A stretch of 64,000 nucleotides of DNA from Bacteroidales bacterium (GTDB lineage Bacteria > Bacteroidota > Bacteroidia > Bacteroidales > UBA932), in the NCBI GenBank assembly GCA_017398335.1, contig JAFQGK010000018.1:62001-126000 (forward strand), given 5' to 3'. The translations under genes and the position numbers were made by a program. Positions within the stretch are counted from its first letter, which is position 1. Every line of letters starts with the position of its first letter. Positions 1 to 7,419 of the stretch are shown here, in pieces. Under the pieces are notes generated by a model that worked only from the letters and a program-made list of their open reading frames with translations, did no database searches and was not told the origin of the DNA.

Positions 1-57
1 TGTGCCTCCGAATTTCAAAACCTGCATATGTCTTATCTTTTGTATTCTTGTTGTGTG

Positions 58-1080
58 TCAGGGTAATAATGGGCTTATTGCATTTATAAGCTGTTCATTT
101 TCAAGCAGAAAGCCGTCGTGTCCGAATTTTGAGGTGATTTCCATATATTCCGCATCCGGAATATTTGCAGCGAGGAACTTCTGCTCGCATACAGGGAAAA
201 GACGGTCGCTGTCGATGCCGATTACCAGGGTTTCAGCCTTTACGTCTGCCAGGGCTTTCTCCACGCCTCCGCGGCCTCTGCCCACATTATTGCTGTCCGC
301 CGATTTTGCCAGATAATAATATGAATATGCGTCGAAGCGGTCGGCCAGTTTCTTACCCTGATATCTCTGGTATGAGCCGGCTCTGTCTGCGAAGAGACAA
401 TCTTCATCAGCCTCTGCCTGCGTCAGATTATAGCCTTCATAGCTCCTATATGAGATCAACGCAATGCTTCTGGCGCATCTCAGACCTGCTTCTCCTCCCT
501 TCAGGCTGGCGCATTCACGGAAGGTCGGGTCTGCCTCAAGAGCGAGCCTCTGTGATTCCTCCCACGCCGTAAGCCATGGCGTGACCCTTCCGCTGCAAGC
601 GATGAGTACCATCTTCCTTATTCTTGATGGCTCCATCACACCCCATTCCACAGACTGAAATCCGCCGATAGAACCGCCTATCATCAGGTCAATGGCCTCT
701 ATGCCAAGGTGCTGACGTACCAGAATGTTTGCCCGTACGATGTCTCTGACGGTTATAAGAGGGAAATCAAAATAATACGGACGTCCGGTGTCCGGATTGA
801 CTGATGCGGGACCGGAAGAGCCGTATGCGGACCCCAGCATGTTTGCGCAGACTACAAAATATTTCTCTGTATCGAAGAATTTTCCCGGTCCGACCAGTTC
901 CGGCCACCAGTCCTCAGCATCAGAATTTGCCGTCAATGCATGGCAGATCCAGATGACCTTTCTTGAATCTCCCTTTGCCCAGGGCCTTTCAGAGGTGTGG
1001 TATACAACCTTAAGTCCTTCAATCCTTCCTCCTCCTTCAAATTCAAACTTATCGTTGTGTATATATTCGTGTCTGATCAT
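58..1080 (-). CDS. metX: Homoserine O-acetyltransferase family (MetX-like) alpha/beta hydrolase
   Basis: Alpha/beta-hydrolase of the MetX family, which acylates homoserine using acyl-CoA in methionine synthesis. Starting at the ATG at 1080 gives 340 residues, the usual MetX length. The nucleophile elbow GGSIGG (Ser about residue 137), an acid in GIDSD (about 290) and the His of KFGHDGF (about 321) form the expected triad, and the early NSDAEDWW and GSSGP segments also fit. An in-frame upstream extension of 19 residues is less likely because a TAAATTTG promoter element (minus strand, 1102-1109) lies inside it. The gene is divergent from an Lrp-type regulator, which could control it. Homoserine versus serine or another acceptor cannot be decided from sequence. 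Confidence 0.88.
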   Translation of the reverse strand: MIRHEYIHNDKFEFEGGGRIEGLKVVYHTSERPWAKGDSRKVIWICHALTANSDAEDWWPELVGPGKFFDTEKYFVVCANMLGSAYGSSGPASVNPDTGRPYYFDFPLITVRDIVRANILVRQHLGIEAIDLMIGGSIGGFQSVEWGVMEPSRIRKMVLIACSGRVTPWLTAWEESQRLALEADPTFRECASLKGGEAGLRCARSIALISYRSYEGYNLTQAEADEDCLFADRAGSYQRYQGKKLADRFDAYSYYYLAKSADSNNVGRGRGGVEKALADVKAETLVIGIDSDRLFPVCEQKFLAANIPDAEYMEITSKFGHDGFLLENEQLINAISPLLP

Positions 1081-1101
1081 ATATCTTCTGCAAAAAACAT
1101 A

Positions 1102-1109
1102 CAAATTTA
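1102..1109 (-). promoter_or_regulatory. Bacteroidota -7 promoter element for metX
   Basis: TAAATTTG on the minus strand, about 22 bases before the metX ATG, matches the TAnnTTTG consensus of the primary sigma factor in Bacteroidota. No clear -33 TTTG was found at the usual spacing. Confidence 0.5.
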
Positions 1110-1193
1110 CGGAAAAATCCGCCATAGAGGAATACAAAGATGATACTTAGAGTTTTATGATGCAACTATTCTGATAAATTAGGAAAAATATTC

Positions 1194-1201
1194 TATATTT
1201 G
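1194..1201 (+). promoter_or_regulatory. Bacteroidota -7 promoter element for the Lrp-type regulator
   Basis: TATATTTG matches the TAnnTTTG consensus and lies 33 bases before the ATG at 1235. It overlaps the in-frame TTG at 1199, which argues against that TTG as the translation start. Confidence 0.55.
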
Positions 1202-1234
1202 CTTGAAATTATTGGATTGTTAGATAAATATTCT

Positions 1235-1687
1235 ATGAATAATCAGTTAGATAGAACGGATTTTTTGATACTGAAGGAGCTGCAGAAGGATGCGAAGCTT
1301 ACGACGAAGGAGCTTGCCGCAAAGGTCAATCTTAGTCCGACCCCGGTCTTTGAACGCCAGAAAAGGCTCGAAAGGGAAGGGTATATCAAAAAATATGTGG
1401 CTGTTGTCGACCCCATCAAGCTGGGAAACGGAATAACCGTGCTATGCAATGTGCGTCTGAAATTTCACAGCAGGGAGTTCAGCCGGCAGTTCACATCTGT
1501 AATCTCTGAAATAGACGAGGTGGTGGAGTGTTACAATACTTCCGGAGACTATGATTATCAGATGAAGATACATGTCAGCAGCATGCAGCATTATCAGGAA
1601 CTGGTTCTGGACCGTCTTGGAGATCTTGATTGCGTCGGAAGCCTCCATAGTATCTTTGTAATAGGTGAAGTAAAGAACATTAAATAA
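1235..1687 (+). CDS. Lrp/AsnC family transcriptional regulator
   Basis: A 150-residue one-component regulator. The N-terminal winged helix-turn-helix (about residues 5-60) reads LDRTDFLILKELQKDA, then TTKELAAKVNLSPTPVFERQKRLEREGYI, the AsnC/Lrp pattern. The C-terminal half is the RAM/ligand-binding domain (VVECYNTSGDYDYQMKI, with a Gly-Asp-Tyr-Asp turn). Family members bind amino acids and form octamers. Divergent arrangement with metX suggests a link to methionine or sulfur amino acid metabolism, which is inference. The ATG at 1235 is preferred over the TTG at 1199 because a promoter element overlaps the latter. Confidence 0.92.
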   Translation: MNNQLDRTDFLILKELQKDAKLTTKELAAKVNLSPTPVFERQKRLEREGYIKKYVAVVDPIKLGNGITVLCNVRLKFHSREFSRQFTSVISEIDEVVECYNTSGDYDYQMKIHVSSMQHYQELVLDRLGDLDCVGSLHSIFVIGEVKNIK

Positions 1688-1693
1688 CATATT

Positions 1694-2656
1694 ATGAAAA
1701 AGCATTTTATATCATTAATGGCAGTCTTGTTTGCACTTGTTGCCATTTCAGGGTGCAATTCCGAAGAAAAGACCCTCAGACTCCTTCATTGGAACATCCA
1801 GAACGGAATGTGGGACGGTCAGAACGACAACTATGACCGTTTCGTCGAATTTGTAAAGGCTCAGGATCCGGATGTGTGTGTATGGTGCGAAGCACAGTCC
1901 ATCTGGAAGACGGATTCCGACCAGAAAATGGCTGCGGAGGACCGTTATCTTGTAGATAACTGGGGGGAGCTGGCTGCGCGTTATGGTCATCAGTATTGGG
2001 GGATCGGCGGTCATCGTGACAATTATCCTCAGGTCATAACTTCCAAGTATCCGATTACTTATATTTCAAAGATAACAGGCGACGAGTCTGATATCATAGT
2101 CTCACATGGTGCCGGATGGGCTACCATTGAGGTGAACGGAAAGACCGTGAACATAGTGACTCTTCACACATGGCCACAGGCATATGCCTATCGCGCGGAA
2201 GACAGGGAGGCATCCAAGGCGGAGCATGGTGGAGACAGGTACCGTGCAAAGGAGATCCAGTATATCTGTGAGCATACGATCGGTTCTGTTGAAAATGGTT
2301 CTGAGCAGCTCTGGATGATGATGGGTGACTTCAATTCACGTTCGAGGGTTGACAATGATGTGTATGGTTTTGCTGACGATGACACGAGACTTCTTGTCCA
2401 CGACTATGTAATCAACAATACGCCATATATAGATGTCATCAAGGAAAAACATCCGGATGAATTTATTCCAAGCGTAGGAAGCAAGACGTCAAGAATAGAC
2501 TTTGTATACTGTACAAAGCCTCTTTACGACCGGGTAACCCACGCAGAAATCATCTGGGACGAATATACCACACCGGTCCGCGACGCACAGGGACTTTCAA
2601 ACTTCTGGCGTCCTTCCGACCACCTCCCGATCTTCGTGGAGTTCGATATGAGATAA
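1694..2656 (+). CDS. Endonuclease/exonuclease/phosphatase-fold lipoprotein
   Basis: A 320-residue protein with a lipoprotein signal (hydrophobic stretch ending AISGC, Cys about residue 21), so probably anchored in the envelope. The mature part has EEP-superfamily motifs in order: RLLHWNIQNG (metal-binding Asn), VWCEAQ (catalytic Glu), GDFNSRS (Asp-x-Asn) and SDHLPIF (terminal Asp-His). The fold covers DNases, sphingomyelinases and inositol-phosphate phosphatases, so the substrate is unknown; secretion makes a phosphodiesterase or phosphatase acting outside the cytoplasm likely. It begins 6 bases after the Lrp gene and may be co-transcribed with it. A perfect inverted-repeat terminator follows. 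Confidence 0.85.
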   Translation: MKKHFISLMAVLFALVAISGCNSEEKTLRLLHWNIQNGMWDGQNDNYDRFVEFVKAQDPDVCVWCEAQSIWKTDSDQKMAAEDRYLVDNWGELAARYGHQYWGIGGHRDNYPQVITSKYPITYISKITGDESDIIVSHGAGWATIEVNGKTVNIVTLHTWPQAYAYRAEDREASKAEHGGDRYRAKEIQYICEHTIGSVENGSEQLWMMMGDFNSRSRVDNDVYGFADDDTRLLVHDYVINNTPYIDVIKEKHPDEFIPSVGSKTSRIDFVYCTKPLYDRVTHAEIIWDEYTTPVRDAQGLSNFWRPSDHLPIFVEFDMR

Positions 2657-2682
2657 TATCTGAAGGTCGGCCTGCAAAAACC

Positions 2683-2716
2683 AAACAAGCTTCTCAGATG
2701 TCTGAGAAGCTTGTTT
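2683..2716. terminator. Bidirectional rho-independent terminator
   Basis: Two perfectly complementary 16-base arms (2683-2698 and 2701-2716) separated by TG, with a T-run beginning in the right arm and an A-rich left flank. It lies between the convergent EEP lipoprotein and aquaporin genes and could serve both. Confidence 0.85.
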
Positions 2717-2742
2717 TTAGTAAATCGCGAGAGATCAGATGG

Positions 2743-3441
2743 TTATTCACATTTTCCCTTGCATTCATTTGACAGGCATTTCCATACGAGAGCACTGAGT
2801 GCAGCTCCTGCAAACGGAGCTACGATGAAAAGCCATAGCTGCTGGAGAGCCTGTCCACCGGCAAAGACAGCTGGACCAATGCTTCGTGCAGGATTGACTG
2901 AAGTTCCTGTGATAGGAATGCATACGATGTGTACAAGCACGAGGGTGAGGCCGATAGCAAGGCCGGCGAGATTTCCTGCACCTTTTTTCTCATCAGTAGA
3001 ACCGAGGACAACCAGCACGAAGACAAATGTGAATACGACCTCAGCTATGAGAGCCTGCCACATTTCACCAGCATCATAAGTATTGGCACCTGTTGCTGTG
3101 CATCCTGCGTCATTAGCACCGGTTGAAGTGAGTGCAAAAAGAATTGCCGAGCCGAGGAGCGCACCGAGTACCTGAAATACCATGTACATTCCGGCATCCT
3201 TTCCGTTCATTCGGCCTGACATCCACACACCGAGGGTGATAGCCGGATTGATGTGACATCCGGAAATATTGCCGATACAGTAAGCCATGGCAACAACGGA
3301 AAGACCAAAAGCGAGAGCCACTCCAATAGTACCGACACCTGCTCCGCATGCTGCAGCGGCATTGCCTGCAAATACAGCACTTCCGCAGCCCATAAGGACG
3401 AGAACCATTGTTCCCACCATTTCAGCTAGATATTTTTTCAT
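2743..3441 (-). CDS. aqpZ: Aquaporin (AqpZ-type water channel)
   Basis: Major intrinsic protein family, 232 residues, six membrane spans with the two half-helix NPA boxes HINPAIT (about 64-70) and SVNPARS (about 182-188). The residue pattern resembles AqpZ rather than GlpF: the selectivity-filter His is present in LVHIVCIPITGT and the Arg in NPAR, and the extra GlpF segments are absent. Water channelling is therefore more likely than glycerol. A monocistronic unit: its own TATATTTG element lies upstream and a bidirectional terminator follows. Confidence 0.93.
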   Translation of the reverse strand: MKKYLAEMVGTMVLVLMGCGSAVFAGNAAAACGAGVGTIGVALAFGLSVVAMAYCIGNISGCHINPAITLGVWMSGRMNGKDAGMYMVFQVLGALLGSAILFALTSTGANDAGCTATGANTYDAGEMWQALIAEVVFTFVFVLVVLGSTDEKKGAGNLAGLAIGLTLVLVHIVCIPITGTSVNPARSIGPAVFAGGQALQQLWLFIVAPFAGAALSALVWKCLSNECKGKCE

Positions 3442-3471
3442 ATTATAAAAATTTAGTTAATACTATTGCTT

Positions 3472-3479
3472 CAAATATA
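3472..3479 (-). promoter_or_regulatory. Bacteroidota -7 element for the aquaporin gene
   Basis: TATATTTG on the minus strand about 30 bases before the aquaporin ATG. It fits the TAnnTTTG consensus. Confidence 0.5.
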
Positions 3480-3523
3480 GCAAAAATTCCAGACATTGTT
3501 CGGAGAATATCCGTAAAAAATAT

Positions 3524-3552
3524 AATCCCTCTCAGGATTCCTGAGAGGGATT
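3524..3552 (-). terminator. Rho-independent terminator downstream of tRNA-Leu
   Basis: Perfect 13-base arms (3524-3536 and 3540-3552) with a 3-base loop. On the minus strand the hairpin is followed by ATATTTTTTA, a T-tract. It sits directly 3' of the tRNA and ends its transcript. Confidence 0.8.
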
Positions 3553-3554
3553 CG

Positions 3555-3640
3555 TGCTTCGGACGGGAATCGAACCCGTACGGGCATTGCTGCCCACGGG
3601 ATTTTAAGTCCCGCGTGTCTACCTATTCCACCACCAAAGC
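3555..3640 (-). tRNA. tRNA-Leu (anticodon TAA)
   Basis: A class II tRNA of 86 bases. The seven-base acceptor stem GCTTTGG pairs with CCGAAGC (one G-T pair), followed by discriminator A. The anticodon loop contains ACTTAAAAT, giving anticodon UAA. A long variable arm GGGCAGCAATGCCC and the T-loop GGTTCGATTCC are present. CCA is not encoded. A short cloverleaf-independent terminator follows. Confidence 0.95.
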
Positions 3641-3673
3641 GAACAGGATGCAAAGATAGTAAAATCTTGTTTC

Positions 3674-4756
3674 TTACCAAAAGAATCCGGTGGAGAGTCC
3701 GACTATTAAGGTGTTGATCCACGGTTCCCTGTCAGGCATGGATATGGAGTCGAATTCTCCGAATGTCTTGACTTTGAAATTATTGTCGGTTATAAGGCTA
3801 AGGCTGATGCTTGCTGAGAGGTCTGCTCCGCTTTTTCGGTGCATACCTGCCCATCCGGCCATGACCTTTGCCTGGAATTCAAGTATTCTGGCAAAATGAT
3901 AATTCCAGTATCCTCCGGCTCCCAATGTATAGAGGTCAGAGCAGATGCCGCCATTGTATATCATTCCGCTTGCCGTTGCTCTTGCGCAGATTCCCACGCC
4001 AGGAATGACCGGTACTTCGACTTGTAGCCCGGCAAGGCTTCCTCTTTGCGGCAGTATGCCCATGTTCTTGCGTCCTTCTGCTCCTATGACGAAGCGTCTT
4101 CCGAAAAGCAGTTCGGCTGTATAGTGCTTGACGTCAGGGTCGTAACAGAATGATGGTTCCTCGTATGCGGGATTCAACTGCCTGTCCTTGAATATTTTAT
4201 CTGTAATGAAATACCCCAGGTGTACGGAGCCGATTCCGATGGCAGCTCCTGCTGCTACATCAGTGAGCCAGTGCCTGTTGTTGAGGACTCTGGAAACCCC
4301 GGTAAGTGTTGCCAATGCGTATCCCCCGATGCTGAACCAGGGACTTCGACCCTCATATTCCTTATGCAGCATCGTTGCCGTCATGAACGCCGTGGCGGTG
4401 TGCCTGGAAGGGAAAGAATTGCTGGCGGATTCGTCTGGACGCAGGCGTTTGACCGTATGTTTCATTCCGGTGACAATGACAGCCATGGATGCCGCAGAAA
4501 ATGCGTCGGAAACCAGCATTCTGCCCCACTCGCTCCGTCCGTCATATCCGCACGTCTTCAGCCCGAGCATGATGATTCCGGGTACAAATGGGGTGTAGTC
4601 GTCATAGTGGTAATTGAATCCGGGAACAGCAGTATTGCGGAGCATCTGGATGTCAGTGTCAAGACTATATCTGGCAGGGATTGTCTGAGCTGTTACATCA
4701 GAATTTCCGGCAATCATCAGAGCCACGCTCAAGTATATGAACAGAAGCCTTTTCAT
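3674..4756 (-). CDS. PAP2-family phosphatase with signal peptide
   Basis: From the ATG at 4756 this is a 360-residue protein with an N-terminal signal sequence (MKRLLFIYLSVALMIAG). The type 2 phosphatidic acid phosphatase motifs are present in order: KHTVKRLRP, then PSRHT, then SRVLNNRHWLTDV, containing the two catalytic His and the Arg residues. The C-terminal third has no PAP2 motifs and reads like an alternating beta-strand extension. Likely reaction: dephosphorylation of a lipid phosphate (undecaprenyl-PP, PGP or lipid A) at the periplasmic face; the substrate is not resolvable. An in-frame start 26 residues further upstream would overlap the divergent promoter region and is rejected. Confidence 0.88.
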   Translation of the reverse strand: MKRLLFIYLSVALMIAGNSDVTAQTIPARYSLDTDIQMLRNTAVPGFNYHYDDYTPFVPGIIMLGLKTCGYDGRSEWGRMLVSDAFSAASMAVIVTGMKHTVKRLRPDESASNSFPSRHTATAFMTATMLHKEYEGRSPWFSIGGYALATLTGVSRVLNNRHWLTDVAAGAAIGIGSVHLGYFITDKIFKDRQLNPAYEEPSFCYDPDVKHYTAELLFGRRFVIGAEGRKNMGILPQRGSLAGLQVEVPVIPGVGICARATASGMIYNGGICSDLYTLGAGGYWNYHFARILEFQAKVMAGWAGMHRKSGADLSASISLSLITDNNFKVKTFGEFDSISMPDREPWINTLIVGLSTGFFW

Positions 4757-4764
4757 CGGTCGCG

Positions 4765-4795
4765 GTTGCATTGTCGACAAAATTAAGTAAATTTG
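4765..4795 (+). promoter_or_regulatory. Promoter (-33 and -7) for the 75-residue ORF
   Basis: GTTG at 4765-4768 and TAAATTTG at 4788-4795 with 19 bases between them, close to the Bacteroidota consensus spacing. It fires away from the PAP2 gene into the small ORF at 4815. Confidence 0.55.
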
Positions 4796-4814
4796 TAGAA
4801 AAGTATCCGAGGCA

Positions 4815-5042
4815 ATGAAGAAATACCGTGACACAGAAGGTAAGAAGGTAGTGGAAGTCAGTGACTTGAGTTATCTGACTGACAGGAATCATCGTTACAA
4901 CTGGTTCCAGCGCCATTTCTACCACCATCGTCTCAGACGCGCTCTTAAAAAGGCGTCAAAGATTATTGCAGCAGACAAAACCGTCGCCTACGATATCCAT
5001 CGTTTCTATTTTATCCCTATAAACAGGATTTTTCTTAAGTGA
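4815..5042 (+). CDS. Small basic protein of unknown function (75 aa)
   Basis: I do not recognise a family. The protein is rich in Arg, Lys, His and Tyr (RHFYHHRLRRALKKASK) with no signal peptide or membrane span, so it would be cytosolic and could bind nucleic acid. Support for it being real: a well-placed promoter 20 bases upstream, a purine-rich CCGAGGCA before the ATG, and a position divergent from the PAP2 gene. Against it: an opposite-strand reading frame also covers the 3' half. Confidence 0.45.
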   Translation: MKKYRDTEGKKVVEVSDLSYLTDRNHRYNWFQRHFYHHRLRRALKKASKIIAADKTVAYDIHRFYFIPINRIFLK

Positions 5043-5073
5043 GACCTTAGGTACATAGATACTCTCCCATCCA

Positions 5074-5090
5074 TGCCGGCTTGACCGGCA
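5074..5090. repeat. Small GC-rich palindrome downstream of the RAYT gene
   Basis: TGCCGG (5074-5079) and CCGGCA (5085-5090) with a 5-base spacer. Similar GGCC/GCCGGC palindromes occur on the other side of the RAYT gene, so this may be one of the REP-like elements it recognises. Confidence 0.4.
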
Positions 5091-5099
5091 ATCTTTGAT

Positions 5100-5190
5100 A
5101 TTGCACCCCTCCCACAACCCCTGATGTTGCCACGCTGATTCGGACGGAGGACGGAAAGCTTTTTCAAAGGGCAATTCAGGTCGCTTTGCC
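5100..5190 (-). pseudogene. Decayed duplicate of the comF 3' end
   Basis: On the minus strand, in one frame, this stretch reads FPSSVRISVATSGVVGG, matching FPPGVRISVATLGFVGG at the end of the intact comF (6527-7327). A 35-base stretch (5108-5142 versus 6534-6568) is identical at 27 positions without gaps, including the 13 bases GCCACGCTGATTC. The frame has stops just upstream and lacks the zinc finger and PRPP loop, so it is a remnant only. It lies on the far side of the RAYT gene from comF, which suggests duplication connected with insertion of that module. Confidence 0.5.
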
Positions 5191-5255
5191 AGCTCTGTGC
5201 TGCGGGCCTGTTGCAGGTGCTGCCCACAGGATTCACTGTTGCTGCGGACGGGAAA

Positions 5256-6188
5256 TTAAGGAAACAGTTCTTCCAAGACAGACAGGTCGAGCCGAAGCAT
5301 TCTTCTGAGTTGCTGGTTGGAGGCGTTGTAGCCAAAGTGCATGTGCCGGGCGGTGTCGATCTTTTGTTGGGCGTTGAGCTGTGCGGGCGTCTTGACAGAG
5401 TATTCTTTGCTGATATGTGAACATATTACGGAATAGAGTTCCTCGTCGGTGAGGAAGATGGAGTCTTTCAGCCTTGATGCGATCTGACTGAATGCTTCGG
5501 CGTTGCGTGTGAGTGAATTGAAATAGCTTCTGGCGTCCCTGAACATGCTTTCTCCGAGTTTGATGTTGCAGAAGGATGGGATGACGGGCATTGAGCCGAT
5601 TACTCTTAAATCCGTGAATGGTGCGATTTTCTTTGTATGTAGCAGGGCCCGTTGGGTCAGGATCGGTAAATCCTCTAATGGTGTGGCTGTCAGGTGTTTC
5701 AGCCAAGGGGAGAAATATGCACAACCACCTCCCCAAGGATATGAATCAGGTGTGTATGCCGGGTTGGCTACAAATGCGTTGCGATTGGTATAAATGATTT
5801 CATTGCGCAGTGCCTGGAGGCTTTCAATAGGCAGAATTTCCATTTTAAACTTGCTCCAGTCGATGGTGCGTTGTCTCTTTGGGAACGCCTGTCTGAGTCT
5901 CGCTGCAAACAGATCAAATGCTTTAATGCAATCCTCCCGTTGCCCGGCTACGATAAGGTGGGCGTGATTGCTCATCAATTCAAATGTGAGTGCTCGCGCA
6001 GATTTGCACAGATGCAGTGCTGAAGCAAGGCACCACATTCCGACTTTAAAGTCTTCCTCACAGCAGAAGATGTTCTGCATCATTGTGCCGTCAGTATACA
6101 CATGCCAATACGGACCGTTAGCGATAAATATGCTTTCGCAAACTCTTTCCTTCTCTGAAAAACTCAGAGCACTATAATCCTTCTTCAT
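5256..6188 (-). CDS. RAYT-type (REP-associated) HUH/Y1 transposase-like protein
   Basis: A 310-residue protein related to the IS200-like Y1 transposases. LMSNHAHLIVAGQ holds the HUH motif (His75, His77) and NEIIYTNRNAFVANPAY carries the candidate catalytic Tyr133 in the Y-x-x-N-x-x-A context of REP-associated tyrosine transposases, followed by SYPWGG. These enzymes nick single-stranded REP hairpins and are usually single-copy, domesticated genes rather than free insertion sequences. The C-terminal half (about 190-310) is a helical extension I cannot assign. The GC-rich palindromes on both flanks fit REP-like substrates. Confidence 0.75.
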   Translation of the reverse strand: MKKDYSALSFSEKERVCESIFIANGPYWHVYTDGTMMQNIFCCEEDFKVGMWCLASALHLCKSARALTFELMSNHAHLIVAGQREDCIKAFDLFAARLRQAFPKRQRTIDWSKFKMEILPIESLQALRNEIIYTNRNAFVANPAYTPDSYPWGGGCAYFSPWLKHLTATPLEDLPILTQRALLHTKKIAPFTDLRVIGSMPVIPSFCNIKLGESMFRDARSYFNSLTRNAEAFSQIASRLKDSIFLTDEELYSVICSHISKEYSVKTPAQLNAQQKIDTARHMHFGYNASNQQLRRMLRLDLSVLEELFP

Positions 6189-6526
6189 AAATACCTATAT
6201 TTTAATCATCCTTAAATCCTATTGGTTGGCCAGAATAATGGCCCTTTTCTTGGCCGCGGGCCTGTTTCAACCCTCGCCGGCCAGAAAACAGCCCGAATTT
6301 CTGGCCAGTTCTCGATTGCGAGATTGGAGACATAGCCGGCGAGTCCACGCGGCTGGCAAATACGCCGGCCAGCCGCTCAAATCAAACTGCGCGAGCTAGG
6401 CCGAAGGGCTCGCGCAGCCTGCTTTGTGCCCCGAGCCAAATCTCGGCACACTCTCTCATTTGTCGCGTCCTGTCCATCAAGCCCCCATTCCAGTGGACAG
6501 AAGCTACAAGACGGTGTAAGTGCTGC
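6189..6526. repeat. Gene-free 338-base segment with clustered GC-rich palindromes (REP-like)
   Basis: I see no gene here. It holds several inverted repeats: GGCCAGAAA (6279-6287) with TTTCTGGCC (6298-6306); a perfect 10-base stem CTGCGCGAGC (6387-6396) with GCTCGCGCAG (6408-6417); and multiple GGCC, GCCGGC and GGCCAG words at 6229-6375. Base composition is clearly richer in G+C than the neighbouring genes. The position between a RAYT gene and comF suggests REP/BIME-like elements. The second stem may also act as a terminator for comF, although no T-run follows it. Confidence 0.5.
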
Positions 6527-7327
6527 CTACGCCCCTCCAACAAACCCCAGCGTGGCCACGCTGATTCTCACGCCAGGAGGGAAAACCGTCCGCAGAGCCG
6601 TAAAGCAGGCAAACAAGGTACTGCCGGTTGTGAAAACATCATCGACGAGCAAGATGTGCCGGACTCCGGTCAACTCAGGTGGGATGTTGGCCCTGCATCT
6701 TCTGTGCAGTCCAAAAGCATTTTTTACATTCAGCGACTTTTCCTCTATGCTCAGCCGGGTCTGGCTTTTCGTCCTGCGAGAACGGACCAGTATGTCACAT
6801 CTTACCGTCGCTCCAAGCCTGGCAGCGATGCCGTCGGCAATCACCTCTGCCTGATTATACCCTCTCTGCCATCGCCTGTGCCAGTGTAGGGGGACAGGTA
6901 TCACCATATCAATATCCTGAAACAGCCCTCCCGCCGCCATCTTCTCTCCTAACAGGTTCCCGAAAAACGTACCGGCACTGATGTGGCCGTTATATTTTAT
7001 CCGTTGGGTTATATGCCTGTAATCAGATTCGGCACGGTAGAAGAACAGCGCGGCAGCATAGGCATATTCTTCTTTCTGTATCATCCCTTCGCATGAGTCT
7101 GTCGCGTCAATCTGGGCCTCCAGTCCTTTCTGGATAAGATCATTGAATCTGTCTGCCATCGGGTTGTTACGTAGCATCCAGTAATAAGTGTGTGGAATAT
7201 CACCCTTACAGTGTCCGCAAAGGTGTATTTCTTCAGATTCCAGAATCTTTCCGCATACGATGCATCTTCTGGGTAGGAGATAGTCCAGAACGGCAGCAGC
7301 GGAACTTTTCAAAACATTAATGTCCAT
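6527..7327 (-). CDS. comF: ComF family phosphoribosyltransferase-like protein
   Basis: A 266-residue ComF-type protein. An N-terminal four-Cys zinc finger (CIVCGKILESEEIHLCGHC, about residues 22-40) is followed by a type I PRTase domain with IPVPLHWHRRWQRGYNQAE and the PRPP loop LLVDDVFTTGSTL. Members are needed for DNA uptake in naturally competent bacteria, but are also found widely in non-competent species, so a role in competence here is unproven. Length is normal. The 3' end (RISVATLGFVGG) recurs as a decayed copy at 5100-5190. Confidence 0.9.
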   Translation of the reverse strand: MDINVLKSSAAAVLDYLLPRRCIVCGKILESEEIHLCGHCKGDIPHTYYWMLRNNPMADRFNDLIQKGLEAQIDATDSCEGMIQKEEYAYAAALFFYRAESDYRHITQRIKYNGHISAGTFFGNLLGEKMAAGGLFQDIDMVIPVPLHWHRRWQRGYNQAEVIADGIAARLGATVRCDILVRSRRTKSQTRLSIEEKSLNVKNAFGLHRRCRANIPPELTGVRHILLVDDVFTTGSTLFACFTALRTVFPPGVRISVATLGFVGGA

Positions 7328-7419
7328 CCTGCCAAATTAATCCAAGGAGGCAGAACGGACATTAAGATTCAGAAAATTCTATATTAAAAAAGATTGAATC
7401 CTTATAAAAAACAGAAAAA

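Noticed and set aside
1199-1234. TTG start adding 12 residues to the Lrp-type regulator
   Set aside because: It overlaps the -7 promoter element and adds residues not found in the family.
4956-5335. Minus-strand open frames between the 75-residue ORF and the RAYT gene
   Set aside because: They run through palindromes and the comF remnant and have no start signal; only the comF-like frame has recognisable sequence and it is broken by stops.
5256-6188. Calling the RAYT gene a full insertion sequence
   Set aside because: No defined left and right ends or target-site pair could be seen; RAYTs are usually single domesticated genes.
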